Shown here: one piece after another, positions 24,567 to 32,788 of the stretch | Layout of the letters: each line of letters begins with the position of its first letter | Numbering within the stretch: the stretch's first letter is position 1 | Assembly (NCBI GenBank): GCA_946632055.1 | Contig: CAMPAR010000013.1 | Span: forward strand, 1 to 35,942 | Direction of reading: 5' to 3' | DNA: 35,942 bases | Source of the DNA: an uncultured Lachnospiraceae bacterium | GTDB lineage: Bacteria; Bacillota; Clostridia; Lachnospirales; Lachnospiraceae | Made by a program: the position numbers and the translations under genes | The notes under the pieces: generated by a model | The model's database searches: none | Told to the model about the DNA's origin: nothing | What the model saw: only the letters and a program-made list of their open reading frames with translations

Positions 24567-25745
24567 ATGGCAGACGTAAAACTGCAGACAATCCCCGAGG
24601 GGGCACTTGGCATCGTAGCGATGAAGAACATCGAACCGCTTGCCAAAAAGGTAGATGCCTATATTTCCGAGTGGCGCCGCGAGCGGGAAGCCGCCGCGGG
24701 GGATCAGGCGATCCACTTCACCGGCTACCAGAAAGACAGCTACATCTTGAATGTCCGTACGCCGCGTTTCGGCTCGGGCGAAGGCAAAGGACAGATTCTC
24801 GAATCGGTCCGGGGCGACGACATCTACATCATGATCGACGTCCTCAACCACAGCCTGACCTATTCGCTCTGCGGCATGGAAAATCACATGTCTCCGGATG
24901 ATCACTATCAGGATCTGAAGCGTATTATCGGTGCGATCGAAGGCAAAGCCAAGCGTCTCAATGTCATCATGCCCTTCCTTTACGAGAGCCGCCAGCACCG
25001 CCGGACTTCCCGCGAATCCCTGGACTGCGCCGCCATGCTTCAGGAGCTCATGAATCTCGGCGTAGACAACATCATCACCTTTGACGCCCATGATCCGCGC
25101 GTGCAGAACGCGATCCCGGACAAGGGCTTCGAGAACATCGCCTGCACCTACCAGTTCATCAAGGCGCTCGGCAAGGCGGTTCCGGATCTTCCGCTCGATT
25201 CCGATCATCTGATGGTCATCAGCCCCGATGAAGGCGGTATGGGCCGCGCAGTCACCTTCGCGAACTACCTCAACGTCAACGTCGGTATGTTCTACAAGCG
25301 CCGCGACTATACGCAGATCGTCAACGGCAAGAACCCGATCGTCGCGCATGAGTACCTCGGAAATGACCTGGACGGCAAGGACGTCCTGATCATCGACGAT
25401 ATGATTTCCTCCGGCGATTCCATCATCGAGGTGGCGACCGAGCTGAAGAAGCGCCACGCGAACAGGATCTTCGCTGCCTGCACCTTCGGCCTCTTCACGA
25501 ACGGCACGGAGAAGTTCGACAAGGCCTATGAAGAAGGCCTGATTTACCGCGTGTTCACGACCAACCTGACCTATCAGCGGCCGGAGCTCTTCGACCGGGA
25601 GTATTACGTCAGCGTCGATCTCTCGAAGTATATCGCCCTCGTCATCGACAATCTGAACCACAACAACTCCCTGAGCTCTCTTCTGACGCCCACGGAAAGG
25701 ATCAACAGATACCTCGCGAAGCACCGCGCGGAACAGAGGATTTAA
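24567..25745 (+). CDS. prs: ribose-phosphate pyrophosphokinase, long form
   Basis: The product has 392 residues, against about 315 for the common enzyme. It makes PRPP from ribose 5-phosphate and ATP for nucleotide, histidine and tryptophan synthesis. Visible blocks are the flexible-loop region PFLYESRQHRRTSRES, the metal/phosphate region TFDAHDP, KRRDYTQIVNG, and the PRPP loop VLIIDDMISSGDS. About 60 extra N-terminal residues and a longer tail account for the size. AAGGAGGG lies before the ATG. It follows the dnaI-like gene by 29 bp, so replication and nucleotide supply may be co-expressed. Confidence 0.92.
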   Translation: MADVKLQTIPEGALGIVAMKNIEPLAKKVDAYISEWRREREAAAGDQAIHFTGYQKDSYILNVRTPRFGSGEGKGQILESVRGDDIYIMIDVLNHSLTYSLCGMENHMSPDDHYQDLKRIIGAIEGKAKRLNVIMPFLYESRQHRRTSRESLDCAAMLQELMNLGVDNIITFDAHDPRVQNAIPDKGFENIACTYQFIKALGKAVPDLPLDSDHLMVISPDEGGMGRAVTFANYLNVNVGMFYKRRDYTQIVNGKNPIVAHEYLGNDLDGKDVLIIDDMISSGDSIIEVATELKKRHANRIFAACTFGLFTNGTEKFDKAYEEGLIYRVFTTNLTYQRPELFDREYYVSVDLSKYIALVIDNLNHNNSLSSLLTPTERINRYLAKHRAEQRI

Positions 25746-25749
25746 TTTC

Positions 25750-26508
25750 ATGCTCAAGCTGGTTTCCTGGAATGTCAACGGCCTCCGGGCCTGCCTGCAG
25801 AAGGGATTTCTCGATTTTTTCACAGCGGCTGACGCCGACGTCTTCTGTCTGCAGGAGACCAAGATGCAGCCCGGCCAGGCCTCCGTCGACGCGCCGGATT
25901 ATCATCAGTACTGGTTTTCCGCCATCAAGAAGGGCTACTCGGGCACGGCGCTCTTCTGCAAGGAAGAGCCCTTAAGCGTCACAAACGGCATCGGAATCGC
26001 GGAATTTGACGAGGAAGGCCGCGTTCTCACCGCTGAGTTCGAGCGCTTTTTCATGGTCACGGTCTACACGCCGAACGCCCAGCCGGAGCTGAAGCGTCTC
26101 GACTACCGCACGCGTTTCGAGCATGCCTTCCGCGCGTACCTTCAGGCCCTGCATGAAAAAAAGCCGGTCATCGTCTGCGGCGACATGAATGTGGCGCATG
26201 AAGAGATCGACCTGAAGAATCCCGGCCCGAACCGCGGAAATCCGGGCTTCTCGGATGAGGAACGCGCCCTCTTTACAGAGCTTCTTTCCTCCGGCATGAC
26301 CGATACCTTCCGCTACAAGTACCCCGACAGGAAGGATGCCTACTCCTGGTGGTCCTACCGCGCGAACGCGCGCGCTAACAACGTCGGATGGCGGATCGAT
26401 TATTTCCTGGTATCCGATGATCTTCAGGAGCGCATCGTCGAGCCGTCCATCCTCGCCGATGTATACGGCTCCGATCACTGCCCGGTTGCTCTGACCATCG
26501 ATTTGTAA
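25750..26508 (+). CDS. xth: exodeoxyribonuclease III (AP endonuclease)
   Basis: The product has 252 residues, the usual ExoA/Xth size. Motifs are LVSWNVNGLRAC, LQETKMQP (catalytic Glu), VYTPNAQ, CGDMNVAHEEIDL, and the C-terminal YGSDHCPVAL (Asp-His pair). It removes 3' blocks and cuts at abasic sites in base-excision repair. The ATG lies 4 bp after the prs stop, with AGAGGA overlapping the end of prs, so translation is probably coupled. Confidence 0.96.
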   Translation: MLKLVSWNVNGLRACLQKGFLDFFTAADADVFCLQETKMQPGQASVDAPDYHQYWFSAIKKGYSGTALFCKEEPLSVTNGIGIAEFDEEGRVLTAEFERFFMVTVYTPNAQPELKRLDYRTRFEHAFRAYLQALHEKKPVIVCGDMNVAHEEIDLKNPGPNRGNPGFSDEERALFTELLSSGMTDTFRYKYPDRKDAYSWWSYRANARANNVGWRIDYFLVSDDLQERIVEPSILADVYGSDHCPVALTIDL

Positions 26509-26533
26509 GCACAGCGATACCGCAAAAAATTAA

Positions 26534-26555
26534 CGGCCCCGGTTTTCCGGGGCCG
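26534..26555. terminator. bidirectional terminator between xth and mscS
   Basis: A perfect 9 bp GC stem (CGGCCCCGG / CCGGGGCCG) with a TTTT loop. An A6 run on the left serves as the T run for leftward mRNA, and CTTTCT lies on the right. It separates two convergent genes. Confidence 0.92.
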
Positions 26556-26571
26556 CTTTCTGTATCACCTG

Positions 26572-27381
26572 TTAATTGTTCTTGATATGTACGTCAAGCT
26601 GCGGGAAGGGAATCACGATCTGATTCTTCTCGAAGACCTGCTGAAGCTCCTCGAGAAGTCCCAGATAGACGTCCCAGTAGGTGGCAGACTTGGTCCAGAC
26701 ACGAACCGTCACCTTGGTGCCGTTGCCCGCGCCGAAGTCGGTAATCCGCGCGAACGGCGCCGGATCCGCCAGAATCAGCTCGTTCTTCAGGCAGGTATCC
26801 AGAATCAGCTTCTTTACAAGCTCCGGATCGTTGCCGGCTACCGAGAAGTCGAGATCCACGCGGCGGACTTCCTTCTCCGTCAGATTGACGATGTTGCCGG
26901 AGGAAAGCGCGCCGTTCGGAAGGTAGACCACCTTGTTGTCCAGCGTAACGATCTTGGTGTTGATGATGCGGATCTCTTCGACCGTACCGTCCACGCCCTG
27001 CGCGGAGATGAAATCGCCGATCTTAAAGGGCCGGGTCACGATAATGATCATGCCGCCCGCAAAGTTTGCCAGCGCTCCGTTCAGCGCAAGTCCTGCCGCT
27101 ACGCCAAGGGAAGCGATCAGTGCGGAAATCGAGGAAGTCTCCACGCCGAGGTAGCCGACGAGGCAGACCGCGATCAGAACCTTCAGCAGGATCTTTCCGA
27201 TGTACACCAGCGTGTGTACCAGAGTCTGGTCGAGCTTTCCTTTTTCAAGAAGCTTCTTCTCGAGTTTCTTCGCGACCACATTCACCACTTTGAAGCCGAC
27301 AAAGAGAATGACGAGCGCAATCACAATCTTAATGCCCGTGTTCATCGCCCAGGAGGCGATATTCTGCCAGATTTCTCCCAT
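26572..27381 (-). CDS. mscS: MscS-family small-conductance mechanosensitive channel
   Basis: The product has 269 residues. There are three membrane helices (about 14-35, 56-80, 83-112). The third carries the pore-lining Gly/Ala-rich pattern ASLGVAAGLALNGALANFAGG. The MscS beta domain follows (RPFKIGDFI, VYLPNGAL) and then an alpha/beta C-terminal domain. It releases solutes on hypo-osmotic shock. It is 43 bp after thyX and may be co-transcribed. Confidence 0.95.
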   Translation of the reverse strand: MGEIWQNIASWAMNTGIKIVIALVILFVGFKVVNVVAKKLEKKLLEKGKLDQTLVHTLVYIGKILLKVLIAVCLVGYLGVETSSISALIASLGVAAGLALNGALANFAGGMIIIVTRPFKIGDFISAQGVDGTVEEIRIINTKIVTLDNKVVYLPNGALSSGNIVNLTEKEVRRVDLDFSVAGNDPELVKKLILDTCLKNELILADPAPFARITDFGAGNGTKVTVRVWTKSATYWDVYLGLLEELQQVFEKNQIVIPFPQLDVHIKNN

Positions 27382-27424
27382 AACTGTTCTCCTTTTAAGA
27401 TGATATTTTTATGTCAAACGGTCT

Positions 27425-28105
27425 TTAGCCCTGAGGCTTCTTCGGCCGTCTGCCGCAGCTTTTCTTCTCCGGACAGAAGCCCGTGAGTTCACACTTCGGG
27501 ACGAAATACCGGGAAACGATCTCCGCCCACTCCTCGGAAATGCCCGAAAGCGCCGCCATCAGGTCCCGCATCAGCTCGCGGTATTCCCAGTAGGCGCGCG
27601 TGCAGAGTCTCTGGTGGCTCATATCGATCAGGTTCCGCACATTCCGCTTGTCCACGATCTTTGTCGTCATGCCAAGAGGAAGCAGAAGCGCCGCATCCTC
27701 CCGCGGAATCCCGCAGCCGTTTTCCAGCTTCTGACAGGTTTCCGTGATTGTACGCATGGTTTCCTCATACAGCGCCTTCGCCTCTTCATTCGCGGCGATC
27801 TTCGGCGGCAGAATGTATTCGAAATTCTCGTAGTTCACGTAGCGCGTGCTGGCCTGAAGCCGGGTCGGCGCGCCGCCGAGATGCGTATACCACTCCCGGA
27901 TCACGCGCGCGGAATAGCCGTCCAGCACCATTTCCACATTGACAAATTCAAGCACCCGGCCGTGACCGGATTCGAGGCAGTCGAGACCCCTTTTATAATT
28001 CTTCTTCGGATCGCTGATATCCGAGCCCCAGCAGACGCCGGCGCGCTCTCCCATCAAGGAGATCGGATTCTTCGTTGTGGATTCCAGAATGGTTATCTTA
28101 CCCAT
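27425..28105 (-). CDS. thyX: FAD-dependent thymidylate synthase ThyX, variant motif
   Basis: The ATG at 28105 is chosen because AAAGGAACTT lies directly upstream; the longer frame has no such site. The product has 226 residues. Family features are GHGRVLEF, VIREWYTHLGG, the signature region RLQASTRYVNYENF, LLPLGM, and the C-terminal substrate-binding RNLIDMSHQRLCTRAYWEYREL. The canonical RHRxxSxNxxSxRY signature is replaced by a form that keeps only STRY, a pattern I recall from some Clostridia ThyX proteins. It makes dTMP from dUMP using methylene-tetrahydrofolate and FADH2. The C-terminus has an unusual Cys/Lys-rich end (CPEKKSCGRRPKK). Confidence 0.92.
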   Translation of the reverse strand: MGKITILESTTKNPISLMGERAGVCWGSDISDPKKNYKRGLDCLESGHGRVLEFVNVEMVLDGYSARVIREWYTHLGGAPTRLQASTRYVNYENFEYILPPKIAANEEAKALYEETMRTITETCQKLENGCGIPREDAALLLPLGMTTKIVDKRNVRNLIDMSHQRLCTRAYWEYRELMRDLMAALSGISEEWAEIVSRYFVPKCELTGFCPEKKSCGRRPKKPQG

Positions 28106-28155
28106 AAGTTCCTTTCCATACCCCGTACTGTTCGCTGATTTCCCGACCGGAGGAA

Positions 28156-28707
28156 TCAGACTTCCACGATTTTCTCGTTCCTTAAAAGCTTCATGATCCC
28201 GTATCGCCGGAACAGGACGACGAGAAGCGGTACAAACACCGCCGTCAGAAGAAGCCCCGCCCATACCGACACAAAGCCGTCCCGAAGGAACATGCCGATC
28301 GTATAGGTTCTTCCAAGCAGGTGATAAATCACAAGGTTCAGAACGCCGAGAACGAACCGCCCGGCGAGAATCCCGGAAACCGCCGCCCCGAAGGAGGTCT
28401 TCAGCGCGGTATAAACGCCGGCCGACATCAGGCCGGAAACCGCCAAGACTGCCATCGGCACATAAAAGAGCCAGTCCTTTCCCGGGAGGGAGAAGTTCGT
28501 TACGAGGAACGCCAGAAGGGGCGGAAGCGCGCCGACCAGGACGGCCGGAAAAAATCCGCAGACAATCCCCGTCAGGACTGTGAAAAACAGTCCGGGTGAG
28601 AGCCAGGAGACATATGCGGCCGCCGGCTCCGGAAGGAGCAGAAGCGCCGTCGATACAATCACCGACGATATCGTAATCAACAAATGCAGGGTACGTTTTT
28701 TAATCAT
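28156..28707 (-). CDS. ECF-transporter S-component-like membrane protein
   Basis: The ATG at 28707 is preferred; an upstream TTG is the only alternative. The product has 183 residues with about five to six helices and short loops, including LSPGLFFTVLTGIVCGFFPAVLVG and YVPMAVLAVSGLMSAGVYTAL. Size and topology match substrate-binding S components of energy-coupling-factor vitamin transporters, but no substrate motif was recognised. A folate role would suit the neighbouring thyX, which needs a folate cofactor; this is a guess. No Shine-Dalgarno sequence is present. Confidence 0.55.
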   Translation of the reverse strand: MIKKRTLHLLITISSVIVSTALLLLPEPAAAYVSWLSPGLFFTVLTGIVCGFFPAVLVGALPPLLAFLVTNFSLPGKDWLFYVPMAVLAVSGLMSAGVYTALKTSFGAAVSGILAGRFVLGVLNLVIYHLLGRTYTIGMFLRDGFVSVWAGLLLTAVFVPLLVVLFRRYGIMKLLRNEKIVEV

Positions 28708-28722
28708 GAAAGAAGTATAGCA
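28708..28722 (-). promoter_or_regulatory. extended -10 box touching the start codon (possible leaderless mRNA)
   Basis: Read leftward, TGCTATACT is followed by TCTTTC and then the ATG at 28707. A start of transcription 6-7 nt after the -10 falls on the A of ATG. Confidence 0.4.
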
Positions 28723-28749
28723 CAAAAAGCAGGGAATGAAAAGGGATTC

Positions 28750-28998
28750 TTACTCCGTAATCACAATCCTTTCCTGTCCTGTGAATTCCGCGTATTCTCC
28801 GCCGATTTCCCCGTCCAGGGTTTCGATAATGTAGTCGATCAAGGCCTGATTGTCAAGCGCCACGCACTCCTGCAGGAGCGTGCAGCCGTCAAAGGCCGTC
28901 GTCCCGTCGCCGTGCTTCAGAAGCGTATAATCCGTGCCCGCTACCGTATAGGTTTTCGAAGGATCCAATGGCTCCCCGCCGATCAGTACGTTCTTCAC
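28750..28998 (-). pseudogene. C-terminal remnant of a 5'-nucleotidase (UshA/YfkN family)
   Basis: The 82 residues match the end of the 5'-nucleotidase C-terminal domain: GGEPLDPSKTYTVAGTDYTLL, then HGDGTTAF, LDNQALIDYI and a final QERIVITE. The metallophosphatase domain and most of the C-terminal domain are missing. The dehydrogenase gene ends just 14 bp upstream. The fragment has no signal peptide and cannot carry activity. A deletion that joined this tail to the neighbouring gene is the simplest explanation. Confidence 0.8.
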
Positions 28999-29011
28999 GC
29001 GCCGCTCCCTG

Positions 29012-30049
29012 TCAGAAGCATTTTTCCTTCCGCTCTTTCCTGCACTGCTCGATATTGCCGCAGCGGTAGCAGAGCTCGTTGTCGCATAGGCCGTCGTTTT
29101 CGAAGTACGACAGGATGTTCTTCACCGTCGTCTCCGCAATATTATTCAGCGCCTCCTCGGTGAGGAAACCCTGATGCGAAGTCACAATGACATTCGGCAT
29201 CGAGATCAGCCGCGCCAGATGCTCATCGTTCATGATGTGGCCGGAGCGGTCCTCGAAGAAGACGTCCGCCTCTTCCTCATAAACGTCGAGACAGGCCGCG
29301 CCGATTTTCCGGGAGCGGATTCCGTCAAGAAGCGCCTCTGTATCCACGAGTCCGCCGCGCGAGGTATTGACAAGCACCACGCCCTTCTTCATCTTCTCTA
29401 TAGCGTCGGCGCTGATCATGTGCCGGGTTTCCTCCGTCAGCGGGCAGTGCAGAGAGATGATGTCGCTCTCCGCGAACAGCCGGTCGAGCGTCACATACTC
29501 AATCCCGCTCCCCTCCGCCGGATACAGGTCATAGGCCAGCACCTTCATGCCGAAGCCCCGGCAGATATCGATGAAAATCCGGCCGATTTTGCCGGTTCCG
29601 ACTACGCCGACCGTTTTCCCGTGAAAGTCGAAGCCCGTCAGTCCGTTCAGCGAGAAATTGAATTCCCGGGTCCGGTTATAGGCCTTGTGGATCCGCCGGA
29701 CCGAAGTCAGGAGCAGCGCAATCGCATGCTCCGCCACCGCGTACGGCGAATACGCCGGCACGTGCACGACATGGATTTTGCCGAAGGCCGCGCGGACGTC
29801 CACATTGTTGTAGCCCGCGGAGCGGAGGGCGATCATCTTCACACCGTACTCGTACAGTTTGTCAATCACTTCCTTATTGACCGTATCATTGACAAAGACG
29901 CAGACCGCGTCGGCCCCGCGCGCGAGCTCCGCCGTCACTTCGTTCAGCTTCGTTTCGAGAAAGCGGAACTGCATCCCGTGAAGCGCGCCGTAGTGTTCAA
30001 AGGAAGGCCTGTCGTAGTCTCTGGTGTCATAAAATGCTACTTTAATCAT
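29012..30049 (-). CDS. D-2-hydroxyacid dehydrogenase (D-lactate dehydrogenase-like)
   Basis: The product has 345 residues. The NAD fold has GVVGTGKIGRIF (about residue 150) and an Asp-type acceptor (AYDLYP). Catalytic parts are the Arg in VNTSRGGLVDT, the Glu in DVYEEEADVFF, and His in TSHQGFLTEEA. The overall pattern is that of fermentative LdhA-type enzymes that reduce pyruvate to D-lactate. The C-terminus carries a tail of about 25 residues with five Cys (CDNELCYRCGNIEQC...C), not usual for the family. The ATG has no strong ribosome site in the preceding 20 nt. Confidence 0.9.
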   Translation of the reverse strand: MIKVAFYDTRDYDRPSFEHYGALHGMQFRFLETKLNEVTAELARGADAVCVFVNDTVNKEVIDKLYEYGVKMIALRSAGYNNVDVRAAFGKIHVVHVPAYSPYAVAEHAIALLLTSVRRIHKAYNRTREFNFSLNGLTGFDFHGKTVGVVGTGKIGRIFIDICRGFGMKVLAYDLYPAEGSGIEYVTLDRLFAESDIISLHCPLTEETRHMISADAIEKMKKGVVLVNTSRGGLVDTEALLDGIRSRKIGAACLDVYEEEADVFFEDRSGHIMNDEHLARLISMPNVIVTSHQGFLTEEALNNIAETTVKNILSYFENDGLCDNELCYRCGNIEQCRKERKEKCF

Positions 30050-30076
30050 TATTTATTTCCCATTCTGATCTGTATT

Positions 30077-32191
30077 TTACATGGAAACCTGCGTGAAGCG
30101 GTCCTGATTGTCTCCGATCGAAGAGGCGCTTTCGACGGACTCCCGGTCGTTTTCGTCTTCCTGAACCTTCTTCTCGTCCTCCGGCACTTCCTTCTCGTCT
30201 TCCTCCCGGTCGCCCTTCTCGTCCTTTTTCTGCAGCGCCTTTTTCACTTCCTGATAGAAGCCGTTGAAAAGCTCCGCGAAGCTCTTCTCAGTATTCTTCC
30301 CCTTCTTTTCCGCCACGAGATAGGCTTCCTTGAATTTGCGACGCATCGCGGTGGATTTCAGGAACTGCTGCGACATTTCGATGATGACCGGATCATTCCG
30401 AAGCGCCTCCGCCCGGCTGTCCATTTCCAACTCATCCAGATGCTTCGGGTCCCCCTCCAGAGGCTTCACTTCGTTCAGCGTCTGAATCTGCGCGAACTGA
30501 ATCCGCAGCGCCATTTCGCTGTTCAGCTGCGCGAGCTTCTCGACCGAATCATACTTCAGGCCCAGCAGGAAGCCTTTGGTCTTCAAACAGGCCTGCTCGA
30601 CCGAAATCTTCTGAACCGGCTTTTCCTGTTCGGGATCCACGGGCGCCTGCTCCTTCGGCGGCTCCGGGATCGGTACCTGTTCGTTCTCCGGAAGCGGGCC
30701 GTCCTCATAGAGGAAGCGTTCCGCGTCATTCAGCTCCGGATTTTCCTCCACTTCTCCGTATTTTGCCGGATCCATTTCCTCTGGCGCCTGCAGATTCAGC
30801 GGCACGGAAGGCATATAATCCTCTTTCGGCTGCGGCTGATTCTGTACGTCTTTCGGCTGCGGCTGATTCTGCCCGACCTTCGGCTGAGGCTGATTCTGCG
30901 CGGCTTCCGGCTGTGCTTCTCTCACGCCCATATCGTCAAGATTCCGCTGTCTGTGCAGCCGGTAAAGTTCATTCTGTACGCCGGTTGCCGCCGTCTGCGC
31001 CTGCGGGATCGGGCGCTGAATATGCTCGATATCCGGGTTCGCCTGAAGCCGGGAGGAGGTCCCGTAATCCTGCAGCCTCACTTCGCCCTGCAGCCGCACT
31101 TTGCGGACCGTATTGAAGCGGTTCAGGAGCGGCTGCACGCTCGGGTTATTCGAAGCGTCCGGTACGGTAATCGCAAGCGCCAGAAGCGCCTCATTGACGG
31201 CTTCCTGTTCTTCATGAGACGCAAATTTGCTCTTTCTTCCCTTGGAAAAAGCCTCAACGGCCTGAAGGACATCCGCGCTTTTTTCCGCCGCCTGTTCCGG
31301 CGTCTTCGCTTTGGTGAAGCCCTCGACCGCGTCCAGAAGCTGGTTCCAGGAGCTCTCTCCCGTGTAATCACCTTCCATCGCAGCGAGCCGGTGCAGGCAG
31401 TTCTGCGCGTGAACCTTCTGCCGGGCAAACTGCTGCTGATTTGCAAAGGTGAAGGAATTTCTCGTCTTCCTGTACGCTTCCCGGACCGCGTCATAGTCCC
31501 GGTACTGCATCTTCTCAACCGTGCGTTTATTCTTCATCGTCAGCGCGGCGAAGGAGGAATTCTTCATGTTCTCGACCATTTCGTTATCGAGCTTCTGGTA
31601 GCCGGTTCCCTCGATGCAGGCCGCAAGCGCGGTAAAGGGCCGCCAGATTCCCTCCGGCGCCACATACTCGTACACCGAGCGGTCATCCTGACGGTAGCGG
31701 CGGTTTGCCGGCTGAGGGTCACTTGCCGCGTCCATCGCGGCAAAGGTCTGGTACTCGACACAGCTTAAGTCTCCCCTTGCGCGCTTTTCCAGCATTTCGT
31801 TTGTAATGTTGGCGCGGACGCCCATGTTCAGGAGTTTCTCCTCATCCATCTGGATGCCGCCCTGAACGGCCATCAGAAAGCCCATCGGATCCAGATTCTG
31901 CGGGAGCACCGGATACTGATTCAGATAGGCTTTTCTCGCGTATTCCACCGCGCCGGCCGCCTTCAGCTGCTCCGCAACGTCCTTCAGCGCATTGTAATCC
32001 ACCGGCACATCAGAATCCGCCGTCAGCGCACGCCCGGTTATGAGATACCAGGCCGCCGTCCAGGTAAAATACTCGCCGACCATGTCTTCCTTGCTGATCG
32101 GCGCTCTGTTTCTGCAGTAAACGCCGATCTGACGCAGCACTTCGTCTGCATATACTGTTTTCGGCGCTTTTCCGTTATAAATATCAGCCAT
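30077..32191 (-). CDS. 704-residue protein of unknown function with NQPQPK repeats
   Basis: The start MADIYNG at 32191 is supported by AAGAGGTAAAAGAAT upstream. There is no signal peptide and no membrane helix. Residues about 1-350 are predicted mainly helical, with Trp/Tyr-rich patches (EYFTWTAAWYLITG). A Pro/Gln linker (about 425-460) contains three copies of QNQPQPK. Another helical domain follows (about 540-650), and the protein ends in a highly charged Lys/Glu/Asp tail with GDNQDRFTQVSM at its end. No enzymatic motif was found. The shape resembles large helical Clostridia proteins that occur as lineage-specific families, but I cannot name one. It lies between two gene remnants. Confidence 0.8.
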   Translation of the reverse strand: MADIYNGKAPKTVYADEVLRQIGVYCRNRAPISKEDMVGEYFTWTAAWYLITGRALTADSDVPVDYNALKDVAEQLKAAGAVEYARKAYLNQYPVLPQNLDPMGFLMAVQGGIQMDEEKLLNMGVRANITNEMLEKRARGDLSCVEYQTFAAMDAASDPQPANRRYRQDDRSVYEYVAPEGIWRPFTALAACIEGTGYQKLDNEMVENMKNSSFAALTMKNKRTVEKMQYRDYDAVREAYRKTRNSFTFANQQQFARQKVHAQNCLHRLAAMEGDYTGESSWNQLLDAVEGFTKAKTPEQAAEKSADVLQAVEAFSKGRKSKFASHEEQEAVNEALLALAITVPDASNNPSVQPLLNRFNTVRKVRLQGEVRLQDYGTSSRLQANPDIEHIQRPIPQAQTAATGVQNELYRLHRQRNLDDMGVREAQPEAAQNQPQPKVGQNQPQPKDVQNQPQPKEDYMPSVPLNLQAPEEMDPAKYGEVEENPELNDAERFLYEDGPLPENEQVPIPEPPKEQAPVDPEQEKPVQKISVEQACLKTKGFLLGLKYDSVEKLAQLNSEMALRIQFAQIQTLNEVKPLEGDPKHLDELEMDSRAEALRNDPVIIEMSQQFLKSTAMRRKFKEAYLVAEKKGKNTEKSFAELFNGFYQEVKKALQKKDEKGDREEDEKEVPEDEKKVQEDENDRESVESASSIGDNQDRFTQVSM

Positions 32192-32300
32192 ATTCTTTTA
32201 CCTCTTGTGTATAAAATCGTCCGTTTTACGGATCCCACTGTTTCTGAACACAGTATAAATCCGCCTGTCCAACAGATGTCCAACAAAGGCCTGCATCCTG

Positions 32301-32309
32301 ATTCTACCA
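32301..32309 (-). promoter_or_regulatory. extended -10 promoter of the 704-residue protein gene
   Basis: Read leftward, TGGTAGAAT forms a TGn-TAGAAT extended -10. The leader is about 100 nt and contains a direct repeat of GTTGGACA and a small GTCCGTTTTACGGAT hairpin. Confidence 0.45.
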
Positions 32310-32429
32310 TAGACCGGTTGATTTGCATAGTGACAAAAGAAAAGAAGCTTAAAAAGAAAAGATTTTTTCGGAAATGGACTGGACATCCCTGTGCCGATAT
32401 ATTACGCTGATACAAAAGTTTCCCCGGCA

Positions 32430-32712
32430 GAAAGGATGCGCATTATGGAAACCAGTGGAGGCCGCAGATATCGCCCTGATGACCGACGATGTTTCCAACG
32501 TTCCCTATCTGAAATGGCTCTCAAACACCACGGTAAAGACGATCAAAGGCGCCATCACGCTCTCCATGTGCATCAACTTCGCAGCCGTGACGCTGTCCGT
32601 TCTCGGTATCCTGACGCCAACGACGGGAGCGCTTGTGCATAACGCAGGCTCCTGCTTTGTGGTGCTTCTTGCGGCACTGCTGTATGACAGAAAATACAGG
32701 AGGAAACAGTAA
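32430..32712 (+). pseudogene. C-terminal remnant of a heavy-metal P1B-type ATPase
   Basis: The frame holds VEAADIALMTDDVSNVPYL, then two membrane helices (TIKGAITLSMCINFAAVTLSVLG and ALVHNAGSCFVVLLAALL). This is the end of CadA/ZntA/CopA-type pumps after the hinge motif; the familiar LVHN(x)GS motif is intact. All catalytic parts are absent. An ATG at 32374 opens the frame, but the residues before 32430 do not match the family. It is the only rightward coding trace between 26509 and the right edge. The fragment ends in a good terminator. Confidence 0.8.
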
Positions 32713-32727
32713 CAGAAGAAAACAGTA

Positions 32728-32771
32728 ACGGCGGGGTTAATTCCCCGCCGTCTTCACTCACCAGGTGAGTC
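32728..32771. terminator. two hairpins between convergent genes
   Basis: ACGGCGGGG-TTAATT-CCCCGCCGT (32728-32751) and ACTCACC-A-GGTGAGT (32757-32771). Both are perfect stems. The first is a likely bidirectional terminator for the ATPase remnant and the AIM24-family gene. Confidence 0.8.
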
Positions 32772-32788
32772 TGTTTCATATTGGTCAA

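Noticed and set aside
29174-31768. 864-codon rightward ORF opposite the dehydrogenase and the orphan protein
   Set aside because: Antisense shadow; no domain is visible and the opposite frames have ribosome sites and family motifs.
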